The notes beneath the pieces are model-generated. The model did no database searches. It saw only the letters and a list, made by a program, of their open reading frames with translations, and was not told the origin of the DNA. Made by a program: the position numbers and the translations under genes. Shown piece after piece: positions 9,148-18,668 of a stretch of DNA of 19,534 nucleotides (within the stretch, counting starts at the first letter, position 1; each line of letters opens with the position of its first letter). This DNA is from Sergeia podlipaevii. Taxonomy: Eukaryota; Euglenozoa; Kinetoplastea; Trypanosomatida; Trypanosomatidae. Location: NCBI GenBank assembly GCA_030849805.1, contig JASANZ010001850.1:1-19534 (forward strand). Direction: 5' to 3'.

Positions 9148-10455
9148 TTACTTCTTGTCCTTCTCAAACACCACCTCAAAGTCCTCAATCTTCTGAAACC
9201 TCTTCGCCCCTTCCGCCTTCCGCTTCTCCATCCGTTCCGCCTCCAGGCGAGTCTTCTCTTCTTGGCTAGCGAAAAGACGCTCATAAAGCGACGGGCCCTT
9301 GATCTCAGATATTATTTGAGACTTGGCCGCCTGCGGGGGATCAGGGAAGTCAAAGAAGTCACGGAACGGCTGCCAGCGGAGCAAGATGGGCTGCAGCAGA
9401 CCGGCAGTTGAGAGACCAATCCAATAGGCGAACATAGCGGAGGGCTGGGATGCAAAGAAATAGATACCAATAAAGGAACCCGCACGCACCGCCCAGCGGA
9501 TGTACATTGTGCTGGAGCTACGCACGCCTTTCTGCATCCGCTGATTCATCTCGAAGTTCAAAAGAAACATGCCAGCGCAGATTGCAGGCAGTGCGTAGGT
9601 AGGGTCTGGCATTGTGAGGTCCTTCACCCAAAGGAATGGCGCCATCTCAAGGTCTGTCTCGTACATGGCTAGGCGCCGAATCGACAAGAAGGCCGACATA
9701 GTGATTGGCGCCGTCATCATGGTGAGGAAGCTCTTCCACTGAGAACAGCCATGCTTCTTGCAGAGCGCGTACTTCATGCGGTTGTAGCCGTCCTTGATAA
9801 CCCGCTTCTCGGCCGTGGAGAGAGTGCGGTCATTCTTGGCCTTGTTTTGATTCTGCGTGATCTCTGAGATTTGGGAGCCAATCTGGCTCATACGCAGCGA
9901 GTTGCGGTTGCTATACAAAGAAGGAATCAACGTGAAGAGACGCATGCACAGACCATAAAAGAAAAAGACGTGGCCCCATCCACCGAGATCAAAGCCAAAA
10001 AGCCCCTCCTGTCGCAGATTGCGCATGATGCTTACCTGCTTCTCCACCGGCTGTAGGAAGCTCAATGCCCAGTCCCAGAAGTCCTCCAGACGCTCAAAGG
10101 TACTCTTGTCGGGGCGAATGTAGTCGTCTACCTCCTGCGGCTGATTCGCAAAAATGTCCGGCAGCTCCTCCTCCACCTGAGTGCTACTGCTGCGAGACAC
10201 AACATCGCTCTTACCCCAATTGGCCGGATTCCAACTGATCCCACGGAACTGCTGCCCAGCCGACATCGCCGTTGTTGGCGCTGCTGCACCTCCTCCCCTC
10301 GAAAAGCACGCGGCGTGGTGCCCTGATGATGGGTTCCCACGGCGCACGGCAGGGACTGCACTGCAAAACGTGCGTCGTGGGTATGAATAACTATGTGCGA
10401 CTGCATTACCGGTACCACGGTAGGCGACAGGGCCAGCACGAGCTATACAGAGCAT
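9148..10455 (-). CDS. OXA1: Mitochondrial inner-membrane insertase, OXA1/YidC/Alb3 family
   Basis: 435 residues from the ATG at 10455. An in-frame TTG at 10497 lies upstream, but the ATG gives a natural presequence (MLCIARAGPVAYRGT..., Arg/Ala/Ser-rich, few acidic residues), as expected for mitochondrial import. Residues about 157-360 contain five hydrophobic spans with the YidC/OXA1 pattern. The first span starts at GWGHVFFFYGLCMRLFTLIP. A polar loop rich in Q/N/K (about 190-232) follows. The next are SFLTMMTAPITMSAFLSIRR (about 242-261), ALPAICAGMFLLNFEMNQRM (about 288-307) and two more to about 360. OXA1 inserts mitochondrially encoded and some imported proteins into the inner membrane. 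The C-terminal tail (393-435) is highly charged and probably coiled-coil, as in mitochondrial OXA1 where it binds the mitoribosome. Confidence 0.88.
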   Translation of the reverse strand: MLCIARAGPVAYRGTGNAVAHSYSYPRRTFCSAVPAVRRGNPSSGHHAACFSRGGGAAAPTTAMSAGQQFRGISWNPANWGKSDVVSRSSSTQVEEELPDIFANQPQEVDDYIRPDKSTFERLEDFWDWALSFLQPVEKQVSIMRNLRQEGLFGFDLGGWGHVFFFYGLCMRLFTLIPSLYSNRNSLRMSQIGSQISEITQNQNKAKNDRTLSTAEKRVIKDGYNRMKYALCKKHGCSQWKSFLTMMTAPITMSAFLSIRRLAMYETDLEMAPFLWVKDLTMPDPTYALPAICAGMFLLNFEMNQRMQKGVRSSSTMYIRWAVRAGSFIGIYFFASQPSAMFAYWIGLSTAGLLQPILLRWQPFRDFFDFPDPPQAAKSQIISEIKGPSLYERLFASQEEKTRLEAERMEKRKAEGAKRFQKIEDFEVVFEKDKK

Positions 10456-11598
10456 GCCTTTCCTACTCTTCACTAACACACTTATCGTCCCAAGCAAACC
10501 TGTGGCTGGGGTGTTGTTTGGTTACTACCAATTTCCTACTATGTAACTCCTCCAATTGCTATGACTTAGAAGATTCACAAAAAAAAAGTAAAAAAAGGTT
10601 GAATTGAAATGTATAAAATATGCACCACCACAGCAGAGTGCAGTTCCTTCGCTATCTCGCATAGTTAGAGTACTGCCTTTTTCAAAAAAAAAAAAAAAAA
10701 GTGCCTGTAAAGCAGCACGCTCATGTTACGAGTCAGATGCAAACCCCAACAACATGCACCTGTGAATACGCGCTAGCGGCACCTGTTTTTTCTGTTTTGT
10801 GATTATCGTTGTATTCTTTATAGAGAGCAGGGAGAGAGAGAGAACCACTGACAAAAGCAGCGCGGATCCTCACAAAACACTTCACAACTACATCTGTATG
10901 CTCGAGTACAATGCGTGACAGCTCAATCGGCTAAACTTATCATCACTCACTAATCCAGTAGAAGGTACTAAATATATTGTGTTTGTTTATTCCCAGAGTC
11001 ATGATGTGAATTCCCATTCCCGCTCTCCCTGCCTACTTTCCCCCCTCACCTCTGCGCGGTGCAAGTGCCCATAAGGGGGCCCATCTTTTTTTTTTCTTTA
11101 CGTGGCAATGCCTTTAATAGCGCAATAGCATAAAAACCACTCGTATGTCTGTTTTTTTAAAAAGACAAAAAAAAACAAAATTACTTGTGTTTCCACTATG
11201 CATTCTGTCTAACCAAAAAAGAAACAATTTTTTATCCGCTTCAGTATAAATACTTTTTTTTTTTTGCTCCGTTAAGCAGCTGGCCTTCATACCATGTTCA
11301 TCAACCCCTCCATAGCAAGAAAAGTAAAACAATCTTACATACAATAAAAATGTATATAAATAGGGACACAACCACGCAGAGGAAAAAAAAAGTTGCGGCG
11401 GCAGCGCAGACGTCTGCAAAAGAAAGAAGATAAAATGTTATGGAAAACAAAAAGCACATACACATACAAATAACGTCAGAGCTACTACGTATTTGTCTGC
11501 ATGTAATGCTTTTTCTTCTACCTCTCATCACATCCTTTCATTTCTCTCCTTCCGTATTTTTGTTTCCCTTGTGGTTTGGTACATATTTCCTTTTTTCT
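10456..11598. other. Intergenic spacer between OXA1 and eRF3
   Basis: About 1.1 kb with no supportable gene. It contains the OXA1 5' leader, poly-A (about 10685-10701), and T-rich plus-strand stretches (11088-11100, about 11253-11265, 11500-11598) that are A/G-rich in the eRF3 3' UTR. A GCCC/GGGC hairpin followed by T10 lies near 11066-11098. Nothing convincing as tRNA, snRNA or snoRNA. Confidence 0.65.
10565..10598 (-). promoter_or_regulatory. Predicted trans-splice acceptor of OXA1
   Basis: Minus-strand double T tract (about 10578-10598), then GTGAATCTTCTAAG with the AG at 10565-10566. An alternative AG lies at 10559-10560. 5' UTR about 104-110 nt. Confidence 0.5.
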
Positions 11599-13668
11599 TT
11601 ACTTCTTGGCGAGCGAATCCCTGGTAGATTCGTACAACTTGGTCACAAGACCAATGGCGATTGTTCTGCCATCTTCGCGCAGCATGAAGCGACCCATCTT
11701 ATCAAAGTCCTTGTGCGCCTCCACAACAATAGGGCGTTCCAACTCAATACGGGCAATCACAACATCACCAGCCTTAACACAGGCAGGATCCTTCTGGATC
11801 ACCTCGCCGGTCTTCTTATCAATTTTGGCGAGCAGCTTGTGAAAGGAAGCCTCCTCCTGAGCGGCGTGGATGTGAATCATAAACCTCGAGCCGGCAGATA
11901 TAATGTTCTTCACGTCCAGCACCACTACACGGGCTTGGATGAACTCAATCGCCTTCATGGAGGTGGGAATGGACGTTGCTACATAGCCGGCATGCGCGTC
12001 GCTCTCATCAATACCGCGCACACGCAGGTGGACGTTATCGCCGGGGTAGCACTTCTCAAATTCGGTAGACTCGATAGAGATACCCTCCACAAGGCCCTCA
12101 ACCTTAGAGGGGAGGATCTGGATCTTCTCTCCCACCGCGATAGACCCAGACTCCACCTTGCCGTAGATATAGCTCTTGCCATCATCCTTGTAGCCACCAA
12201 TGATGGGAATGCACAGCACATCGTCCTCGCTCTTGCTCTCGGGAAGCACAAGATTGTCAATCACATCCATCATCGTCTGGCCTTCGTACCAGGGGCAGTT
12301 CTCCGCACGCTTAATGAGGTTCTCACCGGTAATGCCGGCAAGGGGGATAAAGACCAAGTTCTTGCTCTTCTCATCGTAGCCGTTCTGGCGCAGGAAGGGC
12401 TTCAGCTTATCAAGAATCTCGTTATAGCGCTCCTGACTCCACTTCATCTCGTCCATCTTGTTAATGACGCAGATCATCTGCTTCACACCGCAGGTGCGCA
12501 CCAGCATGGCGTGCTCGCGGGTCTGACCACCCTTCTCAAAACCAGTTTCAAACTCACCGGTACGGCTAGAGATGACAAGCACACAGATATCAGCCTGAGT
12601 GGCACCACCGATCATAGAGGGCACAAACGCCTTGTGACCAGGCGCGTCGAGCACTGTCACACGGCGCTTCTCTGTCTCAAAATAGGCGCTACCCGTCTCG
12701 CGCGTAATACCCTTCTGGCGCTCCTCTTCAGACACATCCATTACGTAGGCAAACTCCCAGCCCTCGCGGTGGTGATTCGCGGCCTCATTGCGCAGCTTCT
12801 CCATCTCGCGCGCATCCACCAAGCCCTTCTCCATGAGCAGATGCCCAGAAATAGTCGACTTACCAGCATCCACGTGACCGCAGAATACAACATTGAAGTG
12901 AGGGCGAGGATCGCGCACAAACTGTTTCCTTGACGCCTGGCGCTGCCTGGCAATTTCGTTACGCACCTGCTCGCGCAGATCCTCATCGGCCAGGTTACTC
13001 GCGAGGCCCTTGGCAGGGGCGGGCGTTATTGGAGTCTGCGTAACTGGAGAGCCGCTAGAGGAATCCTTCTCCTTCGCTTCATCCTGCGGAGACGTCGGAG
13101 ACGCGGGCTTCTCAGCATCGGCCTTGGCTTCTACCTTCTTCTTGCCAAGAGACAAAGTGCCGCCGCCCTTCTTCTTGGGGGGCAGCACGACAGGAGTAGC
13201 TGATGCACCACCTAGAGAGAGCTTGTTTGCGTCCTGGTGGGCAGTCTGAGGAGCGGGAGCAGAAGCAGGAGCAGCCGCTGCTGGAGCCTGTTGTTGTTGC
13301 TGCTGTTGTTGCTGCTGGTACCCTCCAGTGCCACCGCGTCCGTAGCCACCACGAGACGGAATGTAGTCTCCCTGATTGTAGCCGCCTTGATTGTAGCCTC
13401 CCTGGTTGTAACCGCCCTGATTGTAGCCGCCCTGATTATAGCCTCCCTGGTTGTAGCCCCCCTGGTTGTAACCGCCCTGATTGTAGACGCCCTGATTGTA
13501 GCCTCCCTGGTTGTAGCCTCCCTGGCTGGGATTGTAGCCCTGGGCGTTGGGATTGTAGCCCTGGGCGTTGGGGTTGTAGCCCTGGGCGTTGGGGTTGTAG
13601 CCCTGGGCGTTGGGATTGTAGCCCTGGGCGTTGGGATTGAAGTTCCCCGTAGGTTGGTGCCAAGACAT
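11599..13668 (-). CDS. ERF3: Translation termination factor eRF3 (SUP35) with PAM2-like and prion-like N-terminus
   Basis: 689 residues from the ATG at 13668; the frame runs on to a TTG at 13704, which is not needed. eRF3 is the GTPase partner of eRF1 in stop-codon termination. The GTPase domain shows G1 GHVDAGKS (264-271), G2 in KGITRE (319-324), G3 DAPGH (341-345) and G4 NKMD (403-406). The signature GEFETGFEKGGQTREHAML separates eRF3 from EF1A. Beta-barrel domains 2 and 3 follow, with MGRFMLREDGRTIAIG near 658-673, matching the eRF3/HBS1 GRFxxR...T motif. The N-terminus has five NPNAQGY units (11-45), ten GGYNQ-like units (50-99), a Q10 run (118-127), an Ala/Pro stretch and a Lys/Glu-rich middle region. 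Length is close to yeast Sup35 (685). The G5 region reads PLAGITG, with Ala where yeast and human eRF3 have Ser. Confidence 0.95.
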   Translation of the reverse strand: MSWHQPTGNFNPNAQGYNPNAQGYNPNAQGYNPNAQGYNPNAQGYNPSQGGYNQGGYNQGVYNQGGYNQGGYNQGGYNQGGYNQGGYNQGGYNQGGYNQGDYIPSRGGYGRGGTGGYQQQQQQQQQQAPAAAAPASAPAPQTAHQDANKLSLGGASATPVVLPPKKKGGGTLSLGKKKVEAKADAEKPASPTSPQDEAKEKDSSSGSPVTQTPITPAPAKGLASNLADEDLREQVRNEIARQRQASRKQFVRDPRPHFNVVFCGHVDAGKSTISGHLLMEKGLVDAREMEKLRNEAANHHREGWEFAYVMDVSEEERQKGITRETGSAYFETEKRRVTVLDAPGHKAFVPSMIGGATQADICVLVISSRTGEFETGFEKGGQTREHAMLVRTCGVKQMICVINKMDEMKWSQERYNEILDKLKPFLRQNGYDEKSKNLVFIPLAGITGENLIKRAENCPWYEGQTMMDVIDNLVLPESKSEDDVLCIPIIGGYKDDGKSYIYGKVESGSIAVGEKIQILPSKVEGLVEGISIESTEFEKCYPGDNVHLRVRGIDESDAHAGYVATSIPTSMKAIEFIQARVVVLDVKNIISAGSRFMIHIHAAQEEASFHKLLAKIDKKTGEVIQKDPACVKAGDVVIARIELERPIVVEAHKDFDKMGRFMLREDGRTIAIGLVTKLYESTRDSLAKK
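13372..13521 (-). repeat. Ten 15-bp units encoding GGYNQ-type pentapeptides
   Basis: Ten in-frame units code for residues 50-99 of eRF3; nine are GGYNQ and the third is GVYNQ. Third positions vary and successive units alternate between GATTGTA and GGTTGTA endings (plus strand), which suggests higher-order amplification of blocks. A degenerate eleventh unit (GDY) follows. Confidence 0.95.
13528..13644 (-). repeat. Five 21-bp units encoding NPNAQGY
   Basis: Five nearly identical in-frame units code for eRF3 residues 11-45, ending in a shortened NPSQ at 46-49. Each unit plus its flanks reads [F/Y]-N-P-N-A-x-x-Y-N-P, close to the PAM2 consensus L-N-P-x-A-x-x-F-x-P. Confidence 0.9.
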
Positions 13669-14899
13669 GTCTACAAAAGATGTGTTGATATCGCCTTGCC
13701 ACAACTTCTCTTCACCTTAACTCGCAAATGCCTTCAATATGTATGTAAATATAATAAATAAATAAATAAGAACACACACAGACACACAAAATAGCACTGA
13801 ACAGTTTGAACTGCCTTTGATTAATGCGCCACCTCCGTTTCGATGTTTTGCAAAAATAAAAATAAAGAAGGAGGAGGGAGAAGAAGAAAGAAAAAAAAAA
13901 TAAGTTAGAAAACTCGTGTGTGAATCAGCACTGTACATATATTTATATATGTGCGAGGACATTCACCACAATGTTCAAGTACACGCACACAATGAGGTGG
14001 TTGTCAAGGGCAAAAGGAAAGAAAAGAAAAATGAGGAGGAGAGCAAAGAAAAATAGAAAAGTGAATGTGTTCAAGAAAAACAGAAAATCATAGTGCGACT
14101 AAAAAAAAAAACACTCTTAAAGATATAAAAGTTGACAGCTTCAACCGCGCGTCCAGTCTGGCTCCTTACTTTTCATGAAAAGCTCTTTTATGATTATTAC
14201 TGTAGCAACGCTTCCACGGAAAAAAACACCAGAAAGCATGACATCTGTTTTTGTATTTCTTTTTTTTTTTTGGTATTCATAACCGCCACCACAGAAACTC
14301 AGTACAAAGTTTTTTTTAAAAAAAAAGAATAGAAATAATGCACGTTTGTCATGAACGATGTCTGCCATGATTGATTTTCTTTTCTCTGCTTCTACTAACA
14401 AGAAGGAAAGAAAACACAGATATACATATATAAGTAAATATATATATGCGCGACTGCGAAAAAAAGCCCATTACAACAAAGAACAAAGTCAAGATACAAA
14501 TATAGTTCTTCTTCACTTTTCCTTTTCTCCCAGCTGAATAAAAAAGCAAGGCAAGAAAAAAAAAAGAATCAGGAGACACCCTTCTCATGAGATTCACCTT
14601 CCACCCACCCCCTTCGCTAGAAACAAGTGATGTACACGCACACGCAACGCTCCTCCCACGCGCAGAGAGAGAGAGAGAGAGAGCGAGAGAATACAATCTA
14701 AGCCTCTATGCAACCCCCTTCCCATAGTTTATTTAAAGAAAGAACAAATATCAATAAACACGGAAAAACATATATATATTATAGCTACAAACCGCATTTA
14801 TATAATAAAACACGGTGTGGAGGGGTCTAGAGCAACCCTGTGGCGCTTGCCTTTTCGAGCGAAAGAGAACGAGTAAAAAAAAAAAAGATGCCAGCCATT
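13669..14899. other. Intergenic spacer between eRF3 and SEC31
   Basis: About 1.2 kb with eRF3 leader sequences and the SEC31 3' UTR. It contains AATA near 13752-13767, TA near 14425-14448 and GA near 14665-14684. No credible gene on either strand; open frames are homopolymer translations. Confidence 0.65.
13833..13900 (-). promoter_or_regulatory. Predicted trans-splice acceptor of eRF3
   Basis: Minus-strand run of T10, CTTTCTTCTTCTCCCTCCTCC and T-rich sequence (about 13862-13900). The first AG after it is at 13833-13834, in CGGAG. 5' UTR would be about 165 nt. Confidence 0.5.
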
Positions 14900-17800
14900 T
14901 TACAGAAAGCGAAGATTGTGGAACGCGCGGATGGCATCGTAATGGCGATCAGCAATTTCTGCCCACACTGTCTTTGCCTGAGGAGTACCAAGTACGTCCA
15001 CATACCTCAGCAGGGCCTGCACAATCTCCCCAGACAGCTCCCCACGCTGCAGCTGGGAAGCAAGTTGAGCAGCGGCCTGGTCCACCGCACCACGCCTGCG
15101 CGGGTCAGTGATGTGCGGGATTATCTGCTGAAGTCTCTGCACCAGCTGCTGCCCAGACGCACTCGGGATGTGTGCGACGCTCATGACGAGGACCGAAGCA
15201 GGTGCTACTGGGGGTGCCGGAGGACCAGGCGGGGCCATCGCAGGCGCTGGCGGCATCTGCTGCTGCTGCTGCTGCAACTGTTGCTGATGAGGCGTGTTGT
15301 ACCCTGACGAAGGCATTCCCTGTGGTGGCGGCTGCTGTAGCTGCGACTGTGGTGGCGGAGCGTAGCCTCCAGCCGGCATGCTTGGTAGACGTGGCGGAGG
15401 TGGTTGAGAGTAGCCCTGACCAGGCATCCTCTGCGGCTGCTGTTGTGGTGGCTGTAGCTGCAGCTGCTGAGGAGCAAACGTGGCTTGTGGCGCTGAAGGA
15501 GCCCTTGAGGGCGGCATCCCACCGGGTGGTGGCGGCGGAGGTAGAGCGCTTCCAGAAACAGAGGTAGCGCTAGCACCGCCACTCATGGAGGAGTAATTAG
15601 ACACGGGGTGGGGCATAAGGCGAGGCTTCGGGGGTCCCGTCACAAGCGTCGGCTGCTGCTGCTGCTGCTGAGGTGGAGGAGGACCGAACTGTTGGGGCGG
15701 CTGAGGAGCACCTCCCAGTGGTAGCTGCTGCGGCGCGTACGGGGCACCAGGAGCGTTAGGGGAAGCGGCAGATGGGACGGAGGTGCCGTACGGATTTGGT
15801 GAAGCGCGTGCAGGATTAGGTGCTTGTGGGAGTCCGGCGCGAGAAATGAGAGGGGGCCTTGCGCCAGGTGCCGGGGACCCTTGTATCTGTTGCTGCTGTT
15901 GTTGTTGAGGGGGAAGAAATGGAGCCGCTGCACGGGGGTCCTGATACGCCGCTGAGCCTCCAGGAATCAGCGGCGGACGAACAGTGCCGTTGGAGTTCAT
16001 GGCCCCCATAGAAACTGGCGGTGGCGGCTGTTGGGGTTGCTGCTGAGGCAGCGCGTATCCCGCATGAGCAGGCGCTGGCGGTTGCTGTTGGGGGAAATAG
16101 CCGCCTGCAGGTCCTGCAGACGGCATGCGCTGCTGTTGCTGCTGCTGCTGTGGTGGTGGTGGCTGTTGNACGAACAGTGCCGTTGGGGTTCATGGCCCCC
16201 ATAGAAACTGGCGGTGGCGGCTGTTGGGGTTGCTGCTGAGGCGGCGCGTATCCCGCATGAGCAGGCGCTGGCGGCTGCTGTTGGGGGAAATAGCCCCCTG
16301 CAGGTCCTGCAGACGGCATGCGCAGCTGTTGCTGCTGCTGCTGTGGTGGTGGTGGCTGTTGAGGCAATTGTTGCTGCTGTTGCTGCTGCTGCTGAGCGCG
16401 GGCTGTTGCATCCAACATGGCACAGAAAGCAATGCAGGAGGGACTGGGCTGATCGCTGACGGGGTCCATCTCGTATGGTTTCGAAAGCGTGCTGTCTAGC
16501 TGCGCCGGGACGTGGAACTTGACGTGATCTACCGCCCTGATGGCCTCGTCGCTACCAAGGCGGGCTGCGCGCTGCAAGTACGTAACAGCGTCGTTGGTGT
16601 GCCCATCGCGCAGCAGAGCAAGGCCACGCTCGCAGAAACACGCCGCCAGAAATGGGCTTTGGCTCAAGCGCTCAGCTGTCTCTTCAAGAATAATAGTGTT
16701 ATGCACGACGTCGAGGGCACTGCGGCCTTGCAGACGGTAGAGCTCCACCACCGCATCCACGTTGCGCGCACACACGTAACACACCTCTGCGCCTTCGTAG
16801 TCGCCCCTTGTCTTGAGCGCATCACCAAGATTGTTGCACGCATCCGCAAAGCCGTCACCGACGAAGACGAGAATAGTCGATAGCGCCTCACGCCAAGGTA
16901 CGTTTGCGTTGATTAGGCGCTGATAGTCACCGGTGGCGATCGCGGCAGCGGCCAGCACGTGTCTGCGCTCAGGGTGGTTGGTTGAAACGAACTCGATGTA
17001 GCGCTGCCGAACATGCGCCAGCAGCTCGCCACCTCCGAGCATGGCTACAGTGAAGGCATCATCAAATCGGTTGTTATCAAGGCACAGATCCACTGCTTCT
17101 GCGATTCGGCCAGAGCTGATCATCTCCGCGGCGCGGTCCTCGTAGCTCTTCTGCTGCTCCTCAGTGAGTTCCGCGAAGGGATCGTCATCGTTCCCGTTTT
17201 TACTCGCCGCAGCCGCCGCAGCCGCTGCGTTGATCTCACTGTTGACGTACGCAACAATGGGGTCACGCGCAGTGCGCGCGGCAGACACAGCGGCAAGCAG
17301 ATCGTGTTGGTGCTTGTGCAGCCACTGTGTTCTCTCTGGTGATCCCGCGGGCAAACGGGCAAAATCGCGCAGCTGGCCCTCTGCCATGGCGGTGCCGGGA
17401 GTCATGGGGGTTTCACGAAGCTGAGTGACGACTATAGTGGAAGTCGTGCCAGGGGCCAAAGAAGCAACAAGTCCAGCGCAGTTCACAGAAGCCCCACACG
17501 GACGTTCCTTCAGCCACTTGGGCGGTTGGCCAGAGGCGCTGGCACCACCGCCAGCAACACCTCCCATCGCACCGGGGGTGCCGTCAGCGCGCCTCTTCGC
17601 AGCACCTGACATATCCTGCGCGGTGGCCACGCAGAACAGCGGCTCGAAGGAGGAGGTCGCGAGGACAGCCGGAAGCACTGGGCACCACTGCACATCTACC
17701 ACGTAGTTCGACTCGGCCTGCAGTTCCCCAAGCTTGGCGCCTGTCTCAGGATCCCACCACATGGTGTGTCCGTCCGCGCCACAGGAGGCCAGGAGCGATG

Positions 17801-18668
17801 TATCAAGCGTGCTCCACGACAAGCCAGAGACGCCACCTTCGTGACCAGTCATTTCAAGCACTGGCGCCATGGACTTCTTGAGGTCCCAAACCTGCACTAC
17901 GGAGTGAGTACCGTCGAGGCCCACTGCGAGGAGGGTGGCGGCGACGGGGTTCCACGCAATGCACGCGACGCCTGCGCCGCGACTTGCCTTCGCCACATGC
18001 AGCGTGCTGGCCAGCGTCAGCGTCTTCAAGTTCCACACACTCACCGTACCACTGATCGTGGCGGTTGCAACAATATGAGCGTACTTGGGATGCCACTGGA
18101 CGTGTGAAATCGATGTGGGCTGAGTAGAGTTCGCGATCGCTGCCACCCTCTGTGGTGACGCCAGGGGGGTCTTGGCCGGGGATGGCAACGACCATACAAA
18201 CCACTTGCCGTCGTCGCCTGCAGTGACGAGAAAGTTGGGCTGTGAGGGATTGAAGTGGCATCCACGCGCGCTGCCGGAGTGCTCACGAATAGTCCACAGC
18301 AGCGCTGCCTCCCCATCAATCACCTCCCCGTTCTTTGCGCTACCACGGCAAGCTTTAAGAATAGAAGTGGCGGAATAGATATACACATGGCCATTGCCGC
18401 ACGCCACCGCGATGATGCCTTGTGCGCCAGTGTAAGGGCTCCAGTCCACCCTATGCGCTCGATCTGGAATGCGGACGCGACCAACAGCGGGCATATGTGT
18501 TTCATCTGTGAGGGTGACATCCACAAGACAGATTGAAAGATGTGCATCGTCGCTAAAGTCATCGTCCATGGCGCCACTGTATGACGCCATGGCAATCATC
18601 GCCGGAGTGCCCAAGCTCGCCGGGGACCATGCGAAGGCGCAGCACACGTGATTTGTCTTCAGACGCAT
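14900..18668 (-). CDS. SEC31: COPII outer-coat protein SEC31, frame broken at an assembly N
   Basis: The ATG at 18668 opens a frame of 833 codons to 16170. Beyond the N at 16169 the frame resumes one base out of register and runs to TAA at 14900-14902 (422 more residues). SEC31 pairs with SEC13 to form the COPII cage on ER exit sites. Residues about 5-350 form WD40 repeats (AWSP, DWSPYTG, GDDGKWFVWS, VQWHPKYAHIVATA, VQVWDLKK, GADGHTMWWDPETG). PPKWLKERPCGAS (about 382-394) is the SEC31 signature before the SEC13-completing blade. An ACE1-type helical domain spans about 495-715 (LTEEQQKSYEDRA onward). A Pro/Gln-rich linker follows, then a helical C-terminus (SVAHIPSASGQQLVQRL...). Skipping the N gives about 1255 residues; collapsing the duplicated 192 nt gives about 1191, near yeast and human lengths. 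A real frameshift is less likely. Confidence 0.92.
15977..16361 (-). repeat. 192-nt direct duplicate around a single N (16169) inside SEC31
   Basis: Copy 1 (15977-16168) ends at the N and copy 2 (16170-16361) begins right after it. They have equal length, no indels, and 5 substitutions by my count. Each encodes the same 64-residue Pro/Gln-rich block (QQPPPPQQQQQQ...MGAMNxNGTVR). The geometry is that of two overlapping contig ends left unmerged. Because 192 is a multiple of three, a genuine in-frame duplication cannot be excluded. Confidence 0.9.

Noticed and set aside
10937..10943. Perfect snoRNA C box (GTGATGA on the minus strand); similar ones near 3808-3814 and 6338-6344
   Set aside because: No D box (CTGA) within a plausible distance downstream in any of the three cases.
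10912..10985. tRNA-like A box (AGCTCAATCGG)
   Set aside because: No B box (GGTTCGANNCC) or closing acceptor stem at the right distance on either strand.
11066..11098. GC hairpin (GCCC/GGGC) followed by T10, like a Pol III terminator
   Set aside because: No internal promoter boxes or RNA-like fold found upstream by eye; T runs of this length are common in the spacers.
11440..12933. Long plus-strand open frame (497 codons) opposite eRF3
   Set aside because: It is the antisense shadow of a well-conserved gene. The protein has no recognisable motif and lies against the direction of the unit.
13669..13704. Twelve-residue N-terminal extension of eRF3 from a TTG
   Set aside because: Non-ATG start. 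The ATG at 13668 directly precedes the repeat domain and is sufficient.
14900..16126. Separate Pro/Gln-rich gene downstream of SEC31
   Set aside because: It is the C-terminal part of SEC31 in the other frame after the N. The duplicated 192 nt and the typical SEC31 C-terminal helices tie it to the upstream part.
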